A stretch of DNA of 64,000 nt from Tenggerimyces flavus (GTDB lineage Bacteria > Actinomycetota > Actinomycetes > Propionibacteriales > Actinopolymorphaceae). This document shows positions 17,820-25,472 of this stretch, one piece after another (the stretch's first letter is position 1; every line of letters begins with the position of its first letter). The stretch is taken from assembly GCF_016907715.1 (NCBI RefSeq), contig NZ_JAFBCM010000001.1, positions 682,001 to 746,000 of the forward strand, written 5' to 3'. Both the position numbers and the translations under genes were made by a program. The notes beneath the pieces were generated by a model. The model did no database searches. It worked only from the letters and a program-made list of their open reading frames with translations, and had not been told where the DNA came from.

Positions 17820-19101
17820 GCACAGCTTGCTCGACCGCCGCGTCCTCTGCCGGCTCCACGGTGCGCAGGTCGAGGAGGCAGCGTCCGTGGCGTACGTAGC
17901 CCACCACCGGCGTCGTCGCCTGCCGAAGCGCGGCTGCGTACGGCTCCGGGAGGCTCACGGCCCAGCTGGGCAGCTCGACGCCGGGCGCGCCACCACCGCC
18001 GACGGCTGACGCGCAGGCCACGACGGAGGCGTCGATTCCCTTGTCTGCAAGGGCTTTCGCCAACCGTTCGGCGCGCGGGCGCAGCTCGTCGGCGGTGAGC
18101 TCGAGTGCCCGTACGACCGGCACCGTCGGCCCGGTCAGCGTCGCCTCCAGCGCGGCGAGAGTCAGCTTGTCCACGCGCAGCGCCCGCGCCGAAGGTTGCC
18201 GTCGCAGCTTCTCCACGAGGTCCTTCTGTCCGACGATCAGGCCCGCCTGCGGGCCGCCGAGCAGCTTGTCCCCGCTCGCCGTGACCAGCGCGGCGCCGTC
18301 GCGGAGCATCGTCGAAGCGTCCGGTTCGTCGGGCAGCAACGGATGTGGGCGCAGCAGCCCCGACCCGATGTCGACGACCACCGGAACGCCGAGTCCAGCC
18401 AACTCCGGTACGGGCACCGTGGCGGTGAAGCCGGTCACCTGGAAGTTCGACGGGTGCACCTTCAGCACGAAGCCAGTGTCCGGCCCGAGCGCCCCGCGAT
18501 AGTCGGCGAGCGACGTACGGTTCGTCGTCCCCACCTCGCGCAGCCGCGCACCTGTGGACGCCAGCAACTCCGGGATGCGGAACCCGTCTCCGATCTCGAC
18601 CAGCTCGCCGCGGCTCAGCACGATCTCGCGACCGGGCGCGAGGACGAGCGCGCAGAGCAGCAGCGCCGCCGCGTTGTTGTTGACGACGTGCACGGCCTCG
18701 GCGTCCGGAACGGCGGCCGCGAGGGCCGCGAGCGCACCCCGACCGCGCCGCGCGCGAGCTCCGGTGGCGAGGTCGAACTCGACGTCCGTACTCCCCGCCG
18801 CCTCGACGACAGCAACCCGAGCGGCCTCCGACAGCGCTGCGCGGCCGAGATTGGTGTGGACGAGCACGCCGGTCGCGTTGATCACCGGCCGCAGAGTCGC
18901 CGCAGGTGAGAGCGCCGTCAAGGTCGCGTTGACGACCTCGTTCGGAGCGATCGAGCCGGCGCGTACCCGTTCCTGCGCCACCCCGACAGCGGCCTTCACC
19001 GCTTCGCGTCCGTACGCGGCCAGGGCATCGGCGAGCTCCGGCGCACCGAGCACGGTGTCCGTCCTCGGCACCAACCGGCGCGGATCGACCATCGCGGCCA
19101 T
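17806..19101 (-). CDS. selA: L-seryl-tRNA(Sec) selenium transferase SelA
   Basis: The 431-residue product is a PLP enzyme converting seryl-tRNA(Sec) to selenocysteyl-tRNA(Sec). Family motifs are clear: HVVNNNAAALLL (about residue 115), SRGELVEIGDGFRIPE, GTTNRT, LKVHPSNF, DIGSGLL and the PLP-lysine segment SGDKLLGGPQAG. Length is slightly under the usual 450-470. Start could be 19101 or 19092; neither has a strong ribosome binding site. selB, selD and a tRNA(Sec) gene are not in the window. Confidence 0.92.
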   Translation of the reverse strand: MAAMVDPRRLVPRTDTVLGAPELADALAAYGREAVKAAVGVAQERVRAGSIAPNEVVNATLTALSPAATLRPVINATGVLVHTNLGRAALSEAARVAVVEAAGSTDVEFDLATGARARRGRGALAALAAAVPDAEAVHVVNNNAAALLLCALVLAPGREIVLSRGELVEIGDGFRIPELLASTGARLREVGTTNRTSLADYRGALGPDTGFVLKVHPSNFQVTGFTATVPVPELAGLGVPVVVDIGSGLLRPHPLLPDEPDASTMLRDGAALVTASGDKLLGGPQAGLIVGQKDLVEKLRRQPSARALRVDKLTLAALEATLTGPTVPVVRALELTADELRPRAERLAKALADKGIDASVVACASAVGGGGAPGVELPSWAVSLPEPYAAALRQATTPVVGYVRHGRCLLDLRTVEPAEDAAVEQAVLSLR

Positions 19102-19151
19102 TCTGGCCGTTTGCTGCAGGATGGTCGATCCGGCGTCACCTTCGCAATATA

Positions 19152-19157
19152 TTGACA
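19152..19157 (+). promoter_or_regulatory. Possible -35 element (TTGACA) before the redox/export cassette
   Basis: A perfect TTGACA with TAGTTA about 19 bp downstream, located 50-57 bp before the favoured start at 19209. The weak -10 and long spacer leave this uncertain. It does argue against the in-frame TTG at 19152 being the translation start. Confidence 0.35.
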
Positions 19158-19208
19158 GCGAACGGTTACGCCCTGGTAGTTAGCTCCGAGCCCGAGAGGC
19201 GGTTCGGC

Positions 19209-19919
19209 ATGGCGGCAGTGCACAGGGCGCTGGACGGCGTCCAGTTCCTCCTCGACGGCGAGCTGGACCTCAGCTGCCCGGCGACCTCGGTCGCCGAGGT
19301 CATGATCGGTGACCGCCTGCACGAGTTCACCTCCGGCGCGCCCACGCTCGGCCGCGACGTCGCGGCGACCGTCGGGATCGACGCGTTCACCGAGCGGCTC
19401 GGTTACCAGGGCGGCACCCTCCACACCGCGACCAAACGGACCTACGACAACCAGGCGATGCTGGTCGAGGAGCTGTTGATCGGTGCCTGGCTGGGCACCA
19501 AGCACTCGCTCGTCACCCAGCTACCGCGCGGATCGACGGCGGAGCTGCTCGGCATCCTGCGGGCGCTGAACGTCGCCGAACGTGACGACGGCCTGGTGCT
19601 GAGGCCCGACCCCAGAGCCGGCTGCCAGTTCGCCAACCCGGCCACGATCATGAAGGAAGTCCCGGGGCTCGGCTTGCTCGAGCTGTCCACGCCGACGAAC
19701 GACCGCCGCCGGCAGCTGGCCGGCCTGGACTCCAAGGCGACCGCGAGCGGCGAGCTGTTCGCCGACTGGCTGACCGACGGGAGTCCGTACTTCATCCTCG
19801 ACGCACCGGGCGTCTGGATGACCGTCGTCCCGCTCGCCGGCAGTGCCGCCGAGAAGATGCCGAGCCTGGTCGAACGGCTCCGAGTCCGAGCTCATGCCAA
19901 CGGAGGAGTGCGGAGATGA
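19209..19919 (+). CDS. Hypothetical protein, first gene of a redox/export cassette
   Basis: The 236-residue product matches no family I know. It lacks a signal peptide and has one Cys. The start at 19209 is chosen for GAGGCGG 7 nt upstream; an in-frame TTG lies at 19152. It overlaps the thioredoxin-like gene by ATGA, so it is translationally coupled to the exported-protein genes. A cytoplasmic role in processing or substrate supply is only a guess. It is too short, and lacks the repeats, to be a methylamine dehydrogenase heavy chain. Confidence 0.6.
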   Translation: MAAVHRALDGVQFLLDGELDLSCPATSVAEVMIGDRLHEFTSGAPTLGRDVAATVGIDAFTERLGYQGGTLHTATKRTYDNQAMLVEELLIGAWLGTKHSLVTQLPRGSTAELLGILRALNVAERDDGLVLRPDPRAGCQFANPATIMKEVPGLGLLELSTPTNDRRRQLAGLDSKATASGELFADWLTDGSPYFILDAPGVWMTVVPLAGSAAEKMPSLVERLRVRAHANGGVRR

Positions 19920-20434
19920 CGTTTCTCGCGAGCGCACTGATCCTCAGCTGGGTCGCGATCATCCTGCTCGCGCTGGTCGTCGCCCGTCTCGTTCACCAGG
20001 TGCACCGGCTGGAGTCGGGCACCGGTCCACGCCGTCCCGACCGGGTCGGCATCCTGCCTGGCTCGTCGGCGCCTGCCCTTGCCCAGTTGGGGATTCCGGC
20101 GGGCGAGCCGGCCGTGCTGCTGTTCCTGAGCGCGATCTGCTCGACCTGCTCGGAGGTCCTCGTCGAGGCGTCGGAACAGGCCGGGCGACCGGGCGTTCCC
20201 CTGCTGCACGTGCTGTATGAGGGCGCCGCGCCGACAGCGGGAGACAGGGTCACCGTGCACGAGGGCAAGGCGGACCTGTTCGAGCGGTACGACGCGGTCG
20301 CGACGCCGTTCGCCGTCGTCCTGGACCGCTCGGCGAACGTGGTCCGGTCGGAGCCGATCGGGTCGCGAGACGCACTGCGGCGGCTGCTCGTGCAGTCGTT
20401 CTCGCACTCCATCCCGCTGGGAGGTTCGCGGTGA
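19916..20434 (+). CDS. TlpA/MauD-like membrane-anchored thioredoxin-fold protein
   Basis: The 172-residue product has one N-terminal helix (about residues 5-26, LASALILSWVAIILLALVV) and an extracytoplasmic thioredoxin-like domain with the redox motif CSTC (about 82-85, LFLSAICSTCSEVL) and a cis-Pro region ATPFAVVLD. MauD, the disulfide-handling protein of methylamine dehydrogenase clusters, has this architecture. It overlaps its neighbours by ATGA and GTGA. Its partner is probably the 12-cysteine exported protein encoded next. Confidence 0.8.
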   Translation: MTFLASALILSWVAIILLALVVARLVHQVHRLESGTGPRRPDRVGILPGSSAPALAQLGIPAGEPAVLLFLSAICSTCSEVLVEASEQAGRPGVPLLHVLYEGAAPTAGDRVTVHEGKADLFERYDAVATPFAVVLDRSANVVRSEPIGSRDALRRLLVQSFSHSIPLGGSR

Positions 20435-21267
20435 GCTGGGCGACGACCCGCCGGCGCGTGCTGCAGGCCGGTACGGCGTTGGGCTTCGCGGCGCTGGGCG
20501 TGTTCCCCGCCGCGCGCAAGGCGTACGCGGACGGCTACGACATCTACGACGGCCCCTGTCCGTCGTACGCGTCCTCCCACGACTGCTCGCCGGGCTGCGG
20601 CCCGAGCACGGTCTACGCGGACTCGTGCGAGACGAGCGGCGCGAACGCGGGCTTCCACAAGAACGACGGCACGACCTGGACGCTGCGTCCGAACGGCTGC
20701 TTCGGCGGCACGTACGACGGCTGGCTGTGGCGGTACGAGGCGGCCTGCGGGGCGTGCGGCTGCTACATCGAGCGGCGCTGCCACGACGGCTACCGGCGGA
20801 CGTCGTCGGGCTGGGTGCGGTCGATCTGCCGGTTCAACACCGACTGCGGCTGCCCGACCACAGTGACCTGGCCGGACACCGAACGAGGCGAGCGCGGGCC
20901 GAACGTGCAGACCGTCCAGCACCTGGTGCCCTACCACGACTACGCGACGAACGTGGACGGGATCTTCGGCGTCGACACCGAGGCCCAGGTGATGGAGTTC
21001 CAGACCGCGGAGGGGCTGGCGGCCGACGGCGTGGTCGATGCGGCGACCTGGGCGCTGCTGGTCGTGACCGTCCGCCGGGGCGACTCCGGCGAGGCGGTCC
21101 GGGCGGCGCAGCGGCAGCTGAACAAGCTCGGGCTCGTCATCACCGTGGACGGGACGTTCTCCTCGTCGATGGAGACGCTGGTGCGCTCGTTCCAGACGTC
21201 GAAGGGGCTGACCGCGGACGGCGTCGTGGGGCAGAACACCTGGCGCATCCTGACGGGATCGGCGTGA
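20431..21267 (+). CDS. Tat-exported 12-cysteine protein resembling methylamine dehydrogenase light chain, fused to two peptidoglycan-binding repeats
   Basis: The 278-residue product has a twin-arginine signal (TTRRRVLQAG, cleavage near AYA-DG about residue 31). The next 110 residues hold 12 cysteines, including ACGACGCYIERRC and SICRFNTDCGC, with several Trp (TTWTL, GWLWRYE, GWVRS). Cys number, Tat export and the MauD-like partner recall the MauA light chain, which has six disulfides and a Trp-derived cofactor; the similarity is my reading by eye. Two PG_binding_1 repeats (about 150-212 and 213-278) would attach it to the wall, a fusion not known for MauA. The GTG start is coupled to the thioredoxin gene. 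Confidence 0.6.
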   Translation: MSWATTRRRVLQAGTALGFAALGVFPAARKAYADGYDIYDGPCPSYASSHDCSPGCGPSTVYADSCETSGANAGFHKNDGTTWTLRPNGCFGGTYDGWLWRYEAACGACGCYIERRCHDGYRRTSSGWVRSICRFNTDCGCPTTVTWPDTERGERGPNVQTVQHLVPYHDYATNVDGIFGVDTEAQVMEFQTAEGLAADGVVDAATWALLVVTVRRGDSGEAVRAAQRQLNKLGLVITVDGTFSSSMETLVRSFQTSKGLTADGVVGQNTWRILTGSA

Positions 21268-21332
21268 CCGTTCTGCTGGTGTGGGCTGTTGTCGGTGGGC
21301 TCGCGGGCTATGCGTTGTCGGGCTCGGTTTGA
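21264..21332 (+). CDS. 22-codon hydrophobic frame ending in TGA, in frame with the downstream membrane protein
   Basis: A GTG overlaps the previous stop as GTGA, like the other junctions of this cassette, and opens a frame for a single hydrophobic helix. It ends at TGA (21330-21332). No other stop separates it from the membrane-protein gene starting at 21399, which is in the same frame. It could be a separate small peptide, the first helix of a gene broken by a nonsense codon, or a recoded TGA. Confidence 0.45.
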   Translation: MTVLLVWAVVGGLAGYALSGSV

Positions 21333-21360
21333 ACGCGTAACAGCGCGCTCGCGCTGACCT

Positions 21361-21398
21361 CGCCAGGTGGGCGGGGAGGTGTCTACCAGCACCTGGCG
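21361..21398 (+). promoter_or_regulatory. Hairpin directly before the membrane-protein start
   Basis: CGCCAGGTG (21361-21369) pairs perfectly with CACCTGGCG (21390-21398), enclosing a 20-nt loop that contains GGGGAGG. A smaller stem CAGCGC/GCGCTG (21341-21346 with 21351-21356) lies closer to the TGA at 21330. The structure may influence initiation at the GTG at 21399. Confidence 0.45.
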
Positions 21399-21911
21399 GT
21401 GTCGCTGTTCTCGCTCGGGTTGTTGCTCGGCGGGGTCGTGTCGGCGCTGGTGTTGTTCCTGCTGTCGGGGTTGGGCTCGTTCGTTCCACTGACGTGGCGG
21501 CACGTTGCTGTGTTGGCGATTGCCGTGGTCGGGGCGTTGCGGGACGCGGGCGTGGTGCGGTTCTGGCTGCCGCAGAACACGCGGCAGGTGCCGCAGGACG
21601 TTTTGCAGCGGCATCTGTGGCGGGGGTCGTTGCAGTTCGGCTTCGAGCTGGGGACGGGCGTGCGGACGTACGTGTCGGCGACGGCACCGTACGTCGTGGC
21701 GCTGGCGTTGCTGCTGTCGTCGCCGTCGGTGTGGGTGGCTGTGGTGACGGGGCTCGGCTTCGGTCTCGGGCGCGCGGTGACGTTGGTGTCCCGGTACGCG
21801 GCGGCGGATCAGCTGCGCTGGGACGGGTGGGTGTCGCGGGTGCTGCCGACGCTGAAGATCGTTGTCTGCTTGGCGATCGGCGCCCTCCTCGCCCTCAGCT
21901 GGTTCTCATGA
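21399..21911 (+). CDS. Integral membrane protein of the redox/export cassette
   Basis: The 170-residue product has four or five membrane helices (about residues 1-25, 33-50, 93-112, 113-130, 148-168). The central loop, LPQNTRQVPQDVLQRHLWRG, is hydrophilic. I do not recognise a named family. By position it could play the role of the membrane component (MauE-like) in methylamine dehydrogenase maturation, but sequence support is weak. The GTG start has only a distant GGGGAGGT. The same frame is open upstream to TGA at 21330. The stop codon lies in R1 copy 3. Confidence 0.6.
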   Translation: MSLFSLGLLLGGVVSALVLFLLSGLGSFVPLTWRHVAVLAIAVVGALRDAGVVRFWLPQNTRQVPQDVLQRHLWRGSLQFGFELGTGVRTYVSATAPYVVALALLLSSPSVWVAVVTGLGFGLGRAVTLVSRYAAADQLRWDGWVSRVLPTLKIVVCLAIGALLALSWFS

Positions 21912-21954
21912 AGGGCACCTTCATACCAACCTATTGAATGAAGGTGCCCTTCAT
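21908..21954. repeat. Palindromic repeat family R1, copy 3 (bidirectional terminator-like)
   Basis: A perfect 17-bp stem (21908-21924 with 21938-21954) encloses a 13-nt loop containing AACCTAT, in the same orientation as copy 1. It fills the gap between two convergent genes. It contains the TGA of the plus-strand gene, and abuts the TGA of the minus-strand AraC gene at 21955. Confidence 0.85.
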
Positions 21955-22701
21955 TCAAACGCGGCGGGTGAGGGTGCCGGGCGTGGTGCCGAGGGTGCGG
22001 CGGAAGACGTCGATGAACGCGCTCGGGGTGGCCCAGCCACAGCGGGTGGCGACGGTCGTCACGGGCTGGCCTTCGGCGAGCAGGATCAGGGCTTGCTGCA
22101 GTCTCAGCTGCGTACGCCACTGCGGGAACGTGAGGCCCAGCTCGGCGCGGAACAGCCGGGACAACGTCCGTTCGCTCGCTCCCACCTCGCCGCCGAGCTC
22201 CGCGAGCGGGCGGTTGTCGCCGGGATCTGCTTCCAGCACAGCGCAAACGGCCGCGAGTCGCGGATCGCGCGCAGCCGGCAGGACGATCGGTTGGAGCGGC
22301 GACTCGCGCAGCTGGTCCAGCAACACGGCCCGCAGCCTGGTGCGCTCGGGCGTCGACGCGTCCGGCGCCTTCGTGTACGCGACGATCAGCTCGCGCAGCA
22401 ACGGTCCGACCGCGAGGACCGCCGGCTCGGTCAGCCCGAGCGGGTTCGCGCTGGTCGGGAGGCCGACGAGGTGCAGCTCGGTCCGCCCATACGCGCGGTG
22501 CTCGTGTGTCGTCCCCGCCGGGATCCAGATCGCCCGCGTCGCTGGCGCGATCCACCGGCCGCGGTCGGTCGTCAGCGACAGCACCCCGCTCGCCGCGTAG
22601 ACGAGCTGATGGTCGTCGTGCCGGTGCGGGTCGATCCCCGCCCCGGCGGCCAGCTCGCGCAGGCTCGTAGGTGCGACGGGTTGGTGGCGGGAAATCGACA
22701 T
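21955..22701 (-). CDS. AraC-family transcriptional regulator with cupin domain
   Basis: The 248-residue product has an N-terminal cupin (PHRHDDHQLVYAASGVLSL, about residues 26-45; IWIPAGTTHEHRAYG) and a C-terminal AraC HTH (about 155-248: LAELGGEVGASERTLSRLFRAELGLTFPQWRTQLRLQQALILLAEG ... CGWATPSAFIDVFRRTLGTTPG). It diverges from the efflux gene next door, with little space between the starts, so it most likely regulates that exporter. Its stop abuts R1 copy 3. Confidence 0.9.
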   Translation of the reverse strand: MSISRHQPVAPTSLRELAAGAGIDPHRHDDHQLVYAASGVLSLTTDRGRWIAPATRAIWIPAGTTHEHRAYGRTELHLVGLPTSANPLGLTEPAVLAVGPLLRELIVAYTKAPDASTPERTRLRAVLLDQLRESPLQPIVLPAARDPRLAAVCAVLEADPGDNRPLAELGGEVGASERTLSRLFRAELGLTFPQWRTQLRLQQALILLAEGQPVTTVATRCGWATPSAFIDVFRRTLGTTPGTLTRRV

Positions 22702-22743
22702 TGAATGGCAGGTTATCGGAAGCGGGACCGCCCGACCGGCGCG

Positions 22744-23910
22744 ATGCTGGAGAACGTGCGGACCACTGGCCGGCTCCCGACCGGACTCCTCGTGTTCGGC
22801 CACGGGAGCGTCGACATCTACCAGGGCATCGTGCCCGTGCTCGTCCCGTTCCTCGTCGCCGAGCGGCAGTACGGCTACGTCCAGGTCGCCGGCTTCGTGC
22901 TCGCCGCGACGCTGCTGTCGTCGGTCGTGCAGCCGGCGTTCGGCCTGCTCACCGACCGGTTCGCGCTCCCCGCGCTGGTGCCGCTGGCGATGCTCGCTGC
23001 GGGTGCCGGCGTCGCGTTCGTCGGTCTGCACGAGTCGTACGTCGCCGCGCTGGTCGCGGTCGCGATCTCCGGCCTCGGCGTCGCGGCGTTCCATCCGGAG
23101 GCGGCGCGGCTCGCGCGTTCAGTGACCGGCGGGACGCACGTCGGCATGAGCTGGTTCTCCCTCGGCGGGAACGTGGGCTTCGCGCTCGCGCCGCTGGTCG
23201 CCGCGCCGATCCTGGCGGCCGGCGGGCTGGCCGCGACGCCGTGGCTGCTGGTGCCGGCGGTGCTCGGCGCGGTGGTCATGCTGCCGCTGCTGCGCTCCGG
23301 GCCGGTGGCCGGCAAGCGCCGGTCGACGGCGGGCGGTGTCGACGACTGGCCGAGGTTCCGTACGTTGTCGGCGATCATCGTGCTGCGGTCGGTGCTGTAC
23401 GTGGGGCTGAGCACGTTCCTCAGCCTGTACGTGCAGCAGCGGGTCGGGCCTGGTCACACGGTGAGCGCGGTCGCGCTGTTCCTGCTGTTCGCCGGCGGCG
23501 CAGTGGGCACCATCCTCGGCGGCCGGCTGGCGACCCGCTTCGGCCGGGTGCGCACGATGCGCGCGGCGTACGCGGTCGCGGTGGGCGCGGTGATCGGCAT
23601 CGTGCTCGTGCCGGGTCCGGCGTTGCTGGCGTTCATCGCGGTGGCGGCGATCGCGCTGTACGTCCCGTTCTCGCTGCACATCACGCTGGGCCAGGACTAC
23701 CTGCCGAACCGCATCGGTACTGCGAGCGGCGTCACCCTCGGCCTCGCCGTCAGCGTCGGCGGCGTCTTCGCCCCGGCGCTCGGCCTGCTCGCGGAGCAGA
23801 CGTCGCTGCGCTGGATGCTCGCCGCCCTCGTCGTTCTGCCGCTCGGCGCGAGCCTGCTCACGTACCGGCTCAGGGAGCCCGCGCCGTTGGAGACAGCTCA
23901 GGCGACGTGA
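22744..23910 (+). CDS. MFS exporter of the fosmidomycin-resistance (Fsr) type
   Basis: The product of about 388 residues has 12 predicted membrane helices. The start FGHGSVDIYQGIVPVLVPFLV is typical of Fsr-like transporters. A second in-frame ATG at 22705 is possible but lies only 3 bp from the divergent AraC start, leaving no room for a promoter, so I favour 22744. The drug or metabolite exported is unknown. The 3' end overlaps the convergent SRPBCC gene by 13 bp. Confidence 0.85.
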   Translation: MLENVRTTGRLPTGLLVFGHGSVDIYQGIVPVLVPFLVAERQYGYVQVAGFVLAATLLSSVVQPAFGLLTDRFALPALVPLAMLAAGAGVAFVGLHESYVAALVAVAISGLGVAAFHPEAARLARSVTGGTHVGMSWFSLGGNVGFALAPLVAAPILAAGGLAATPWLLVPAVLGAVVMLPLLRSGPVAGKRRSTAGGVDDWPRFRTLSAIIVLRSVLYVGLSTFLSLYVQQRVGPGHTVSAVALFLLFAGGAVGTILGGRLATRFGRVRTMRAAYAVAVGAVIGIVLVPGPALLAFIAVAAIALYVPFSLHITLGQDYLPNRIGTASGVTLGLAVSVGGVFAPALGLLAEQTSLRWMLAALVVLPLGASLLTYRLREPAPLETAQAT

Positions 23911-24353
23911 AGGGCCTCGGTGTGCTGACGGACGAGCTCGTCCAGCTCGAGCAGCTCAGCCGAAGGGTCGCCGAGGTGGGCGGCGAGGGCTTCGAGGGCG
24001 AGCTGGAGGCGGGCGGCGGTGGTCGGGAGCTCGCCCACGCCGCAGACCAGGTCGGTCAGCACGAGCAGGCAGGTCTCACCCGACGGCGTGAGCTCCCAGC
24101 GGTAGACGTTCCGGCCGGCGGTGAAGACGAGCAGGTGGCGAGGCTGGAGGCCGTGGACGCGACCCGTTCCGAGCGACCCGAGCGACACCTCACCGCCGAC
24201 CACGGGCTCCAGCCGGATCGGCTCGTCGAGCCAGGCGCCGGCCATGATGGCCTGCCAGAGGTCGTCGGCGGACGCGGTGTAGCGGCGTTCCAGGGTCAGC
24301 GCGAGGCGCTGGTCCCAGGTGTAGCGAGCGGACGCGGTGGTGGCGAGTGGCAC
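23898..24353 (-). CDS. SRPBCC/AHSA1-like ligand-binding protein
   Basis: The 151-residue product has the START-like pattern of AHSA1 proteins: LTLERRYTASADDLWQAI near the N-terminus, WLDEPIRLEPVVGGEV, and a long C-terminal helix. The GTG at 24353 has GGGAGG 7 nt upstream, but that sequence forms one arm of a 13-bp hairpin, so translation may be conditional. It lies downstream of an ECF sigma gene. The 3' end overlaps the Fsr-type gene on the other strand. Confidence 0.75.
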   Translation of the reverse strand: MPLATTASARYTWDQRLALTLERRYTASADDLWQAIMAGAWLDEPIRLEPVVGGEVSLGSLGTGRVHGLQPRHLLVFTAGRNVYRWELTPSGETCLLVLTDLVCGVGELPTTAARLQLALEALAAHLGDPSAELLELDELVRQHTEALHVA

Positions 24354-24360
24354 GACGAGA

Positions 24361-24403
24361 CCTCCCGTTCGGTGGGCGACTAGCCGGTAGACCGAACGGG
24401 AGG
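24361..24403 (-). promoter_or_regulatory. Hairpin that sequesters the Shine-Dalgarno of the SRPBCC gene
   Basis: Read on the minus strand, CCTCCCGTTCGGT pairs perfectly over 13 bp with ACCGAACGGGAGG across a 17-nt loop. The GGGAGG at the 3' arm is the ribosome binding site for GTG at 24353. The hairpin begins 7 nt after the ECF sigma stop. It could act as a terminator, as a translational lock, or as both. Confidence 0.7.
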
Positions 24404-24410
24404 CGGAAAC

Positions 24411-25391
24411 TCATCGGTCGTCGTCGGGATGTTCCGGCAGACCCCACAGCGGGAACAGCTTCGGCTCGAGGAAGTTGGTGATGCCCACCACCTTGCCCTC
24501 GTTGATCTCGAGCACCTGGATCGCGAACGGGACGTGCTTGCCGTCAGGCCCCGGCTTCCAGTGCGCGAACGCTGGCGCGCCGTTGACCACCAGCGGCTTC
24601 AGCTTCGAGCCCACGCAGCCGATCCCCGGACCGAGCATCCACTTGATCATGTCCTCCGGGCCTTGCAGCCACAGCTCGAACGGCGGCATGTTCTGCGTCG
24701 CGTCCTCGTGCAACAGCTTCACGAACCGGTCGACGTCGTACGCCTCGAACGCCGCCATGTACTCCGCCAGCAGCTTCTGCTGATCGTCGTCGAGCGGGTC
24801 GTACGACCGTCCCGCGCTCAGCCCGCGCTCGTCCAGCGTCGCCCGCGCCCGCTGTAACGCGCTGTTGACCGAGGCCACGGACGTCTCCAGGAGCGTCGCG
24901 ACCTCGTCGGCCTTCCAGCGCAGCACCTCGCGCAGGATCACGACGGCGCGTTGCCGGGCCGGGAGGTACTGCAGCGCGGCGACGAACGCGAGCCGGATCG
25001 ACTCGCGGCCCATCGTGATGTCGGCCGGGTCGGCGGAGATCGGCGTGATCTGGGCGTCCATCATCGGCTCGAGCCAGGTGTCCTCCGGCTGCCGGTGGGC
25101 GAGCGACGCCTCGACCGGCTGCCACGCCTGCGACGACAGATCCATCGGCCGCGCGCGGCGCTTGCGGCTCTCGATCATGTCGAGGCAGACGTTCGTGACG
25201 ATCTTGTACAACCAGGACCGTACGGACGACCGCCCCTCGAAGCTGCTCTGGCTCCGCCAGGCGCGGATCATCGTCTCCTGCACGGCGTCCTCGGCGTCGA
25301 ACGCCGAGCCCAACATCCGGTAGCAGTAGCCGAGCAGCTCCCCGCGGTACTCGTCCAGACTCAGCTCCGGATTGGCTTCCACCGTGCTCAT
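24411..25391 (-). CDS. ECF sigma-70 factor with C-terminal SnoaL-like domain (SigG/TIGR02960-like)
   Basis: The 326-residue product has sigma region 2 (YRGELLGYCYRMLGSAFDAEDAVQETMIRAWR, about residues 14-45), region 4 (LPARQRAVVILREVLRWKADEVATLLETSVASVNSALQRAR) and a SnoaL/NTF2-like domain (about 205-320, YMAAFEAYDVDRFVKLLHEDATQNMPPFELWLQG). Such C-terminal domains replace an anti-sigma factor in ECF41/ECF56-like groups and tune activity. No separate anti-sigma gene is adjacent. The downstream SRPBCC gene is a candidate partner or target. Confidence 0.9.
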   Translation of the reverse strand: MSTVEANPELSLDEYRGELLGYCYRMLGSAFDAEDAVQETMIRAWRSQSSFEGRSSVRSWLYKIVTNVCLDMIESRKRRARPMDLSSQAWQPVEASLAHRQPEDTWLEPMMDAQITPISADPADITMGRESIRLAFVAALQYLPARQRAVVILREVLRWKADEVATLLETSVASVNSALQRARATLDERGLSAGRSYDPLDDDQQKLLAEYMAAFEAYDVDRFVKLLHEDATQNMPPFELWLQGPEDMIKWMLGPGIGCVGSKLKPLVVNGAPAFAHWKPGPDGKHVPFAIQVLEINEGKVVGITNFLEPKLFPLWGLPEHPDDDR

Positions 25392-25472
25392 CGCCCACCT
25401 CCCATTTCAATGCCCAGCACACCTTAAGCATCCGACACCGGCCAAGGCGATGAACGCAGCGTGCGGACTTCC

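Noticed and set aside
19152-19208. TTG at 19152 as the start of the first cassette gene
   Set aside because: It coincides with a perfect TTGACA promoter-like hexamer and lacks a ribosome binding site, while ATG at 19209 has GAGGCGG at correct spacing.
21330-21332. Firm selenocysteine call at the in-frame TGA
   Set aside because: No Cys-containing homologue, SECIS match or selB/selD/tRNA(Sec) can be shown from the window, so it stays a hypothesis only.
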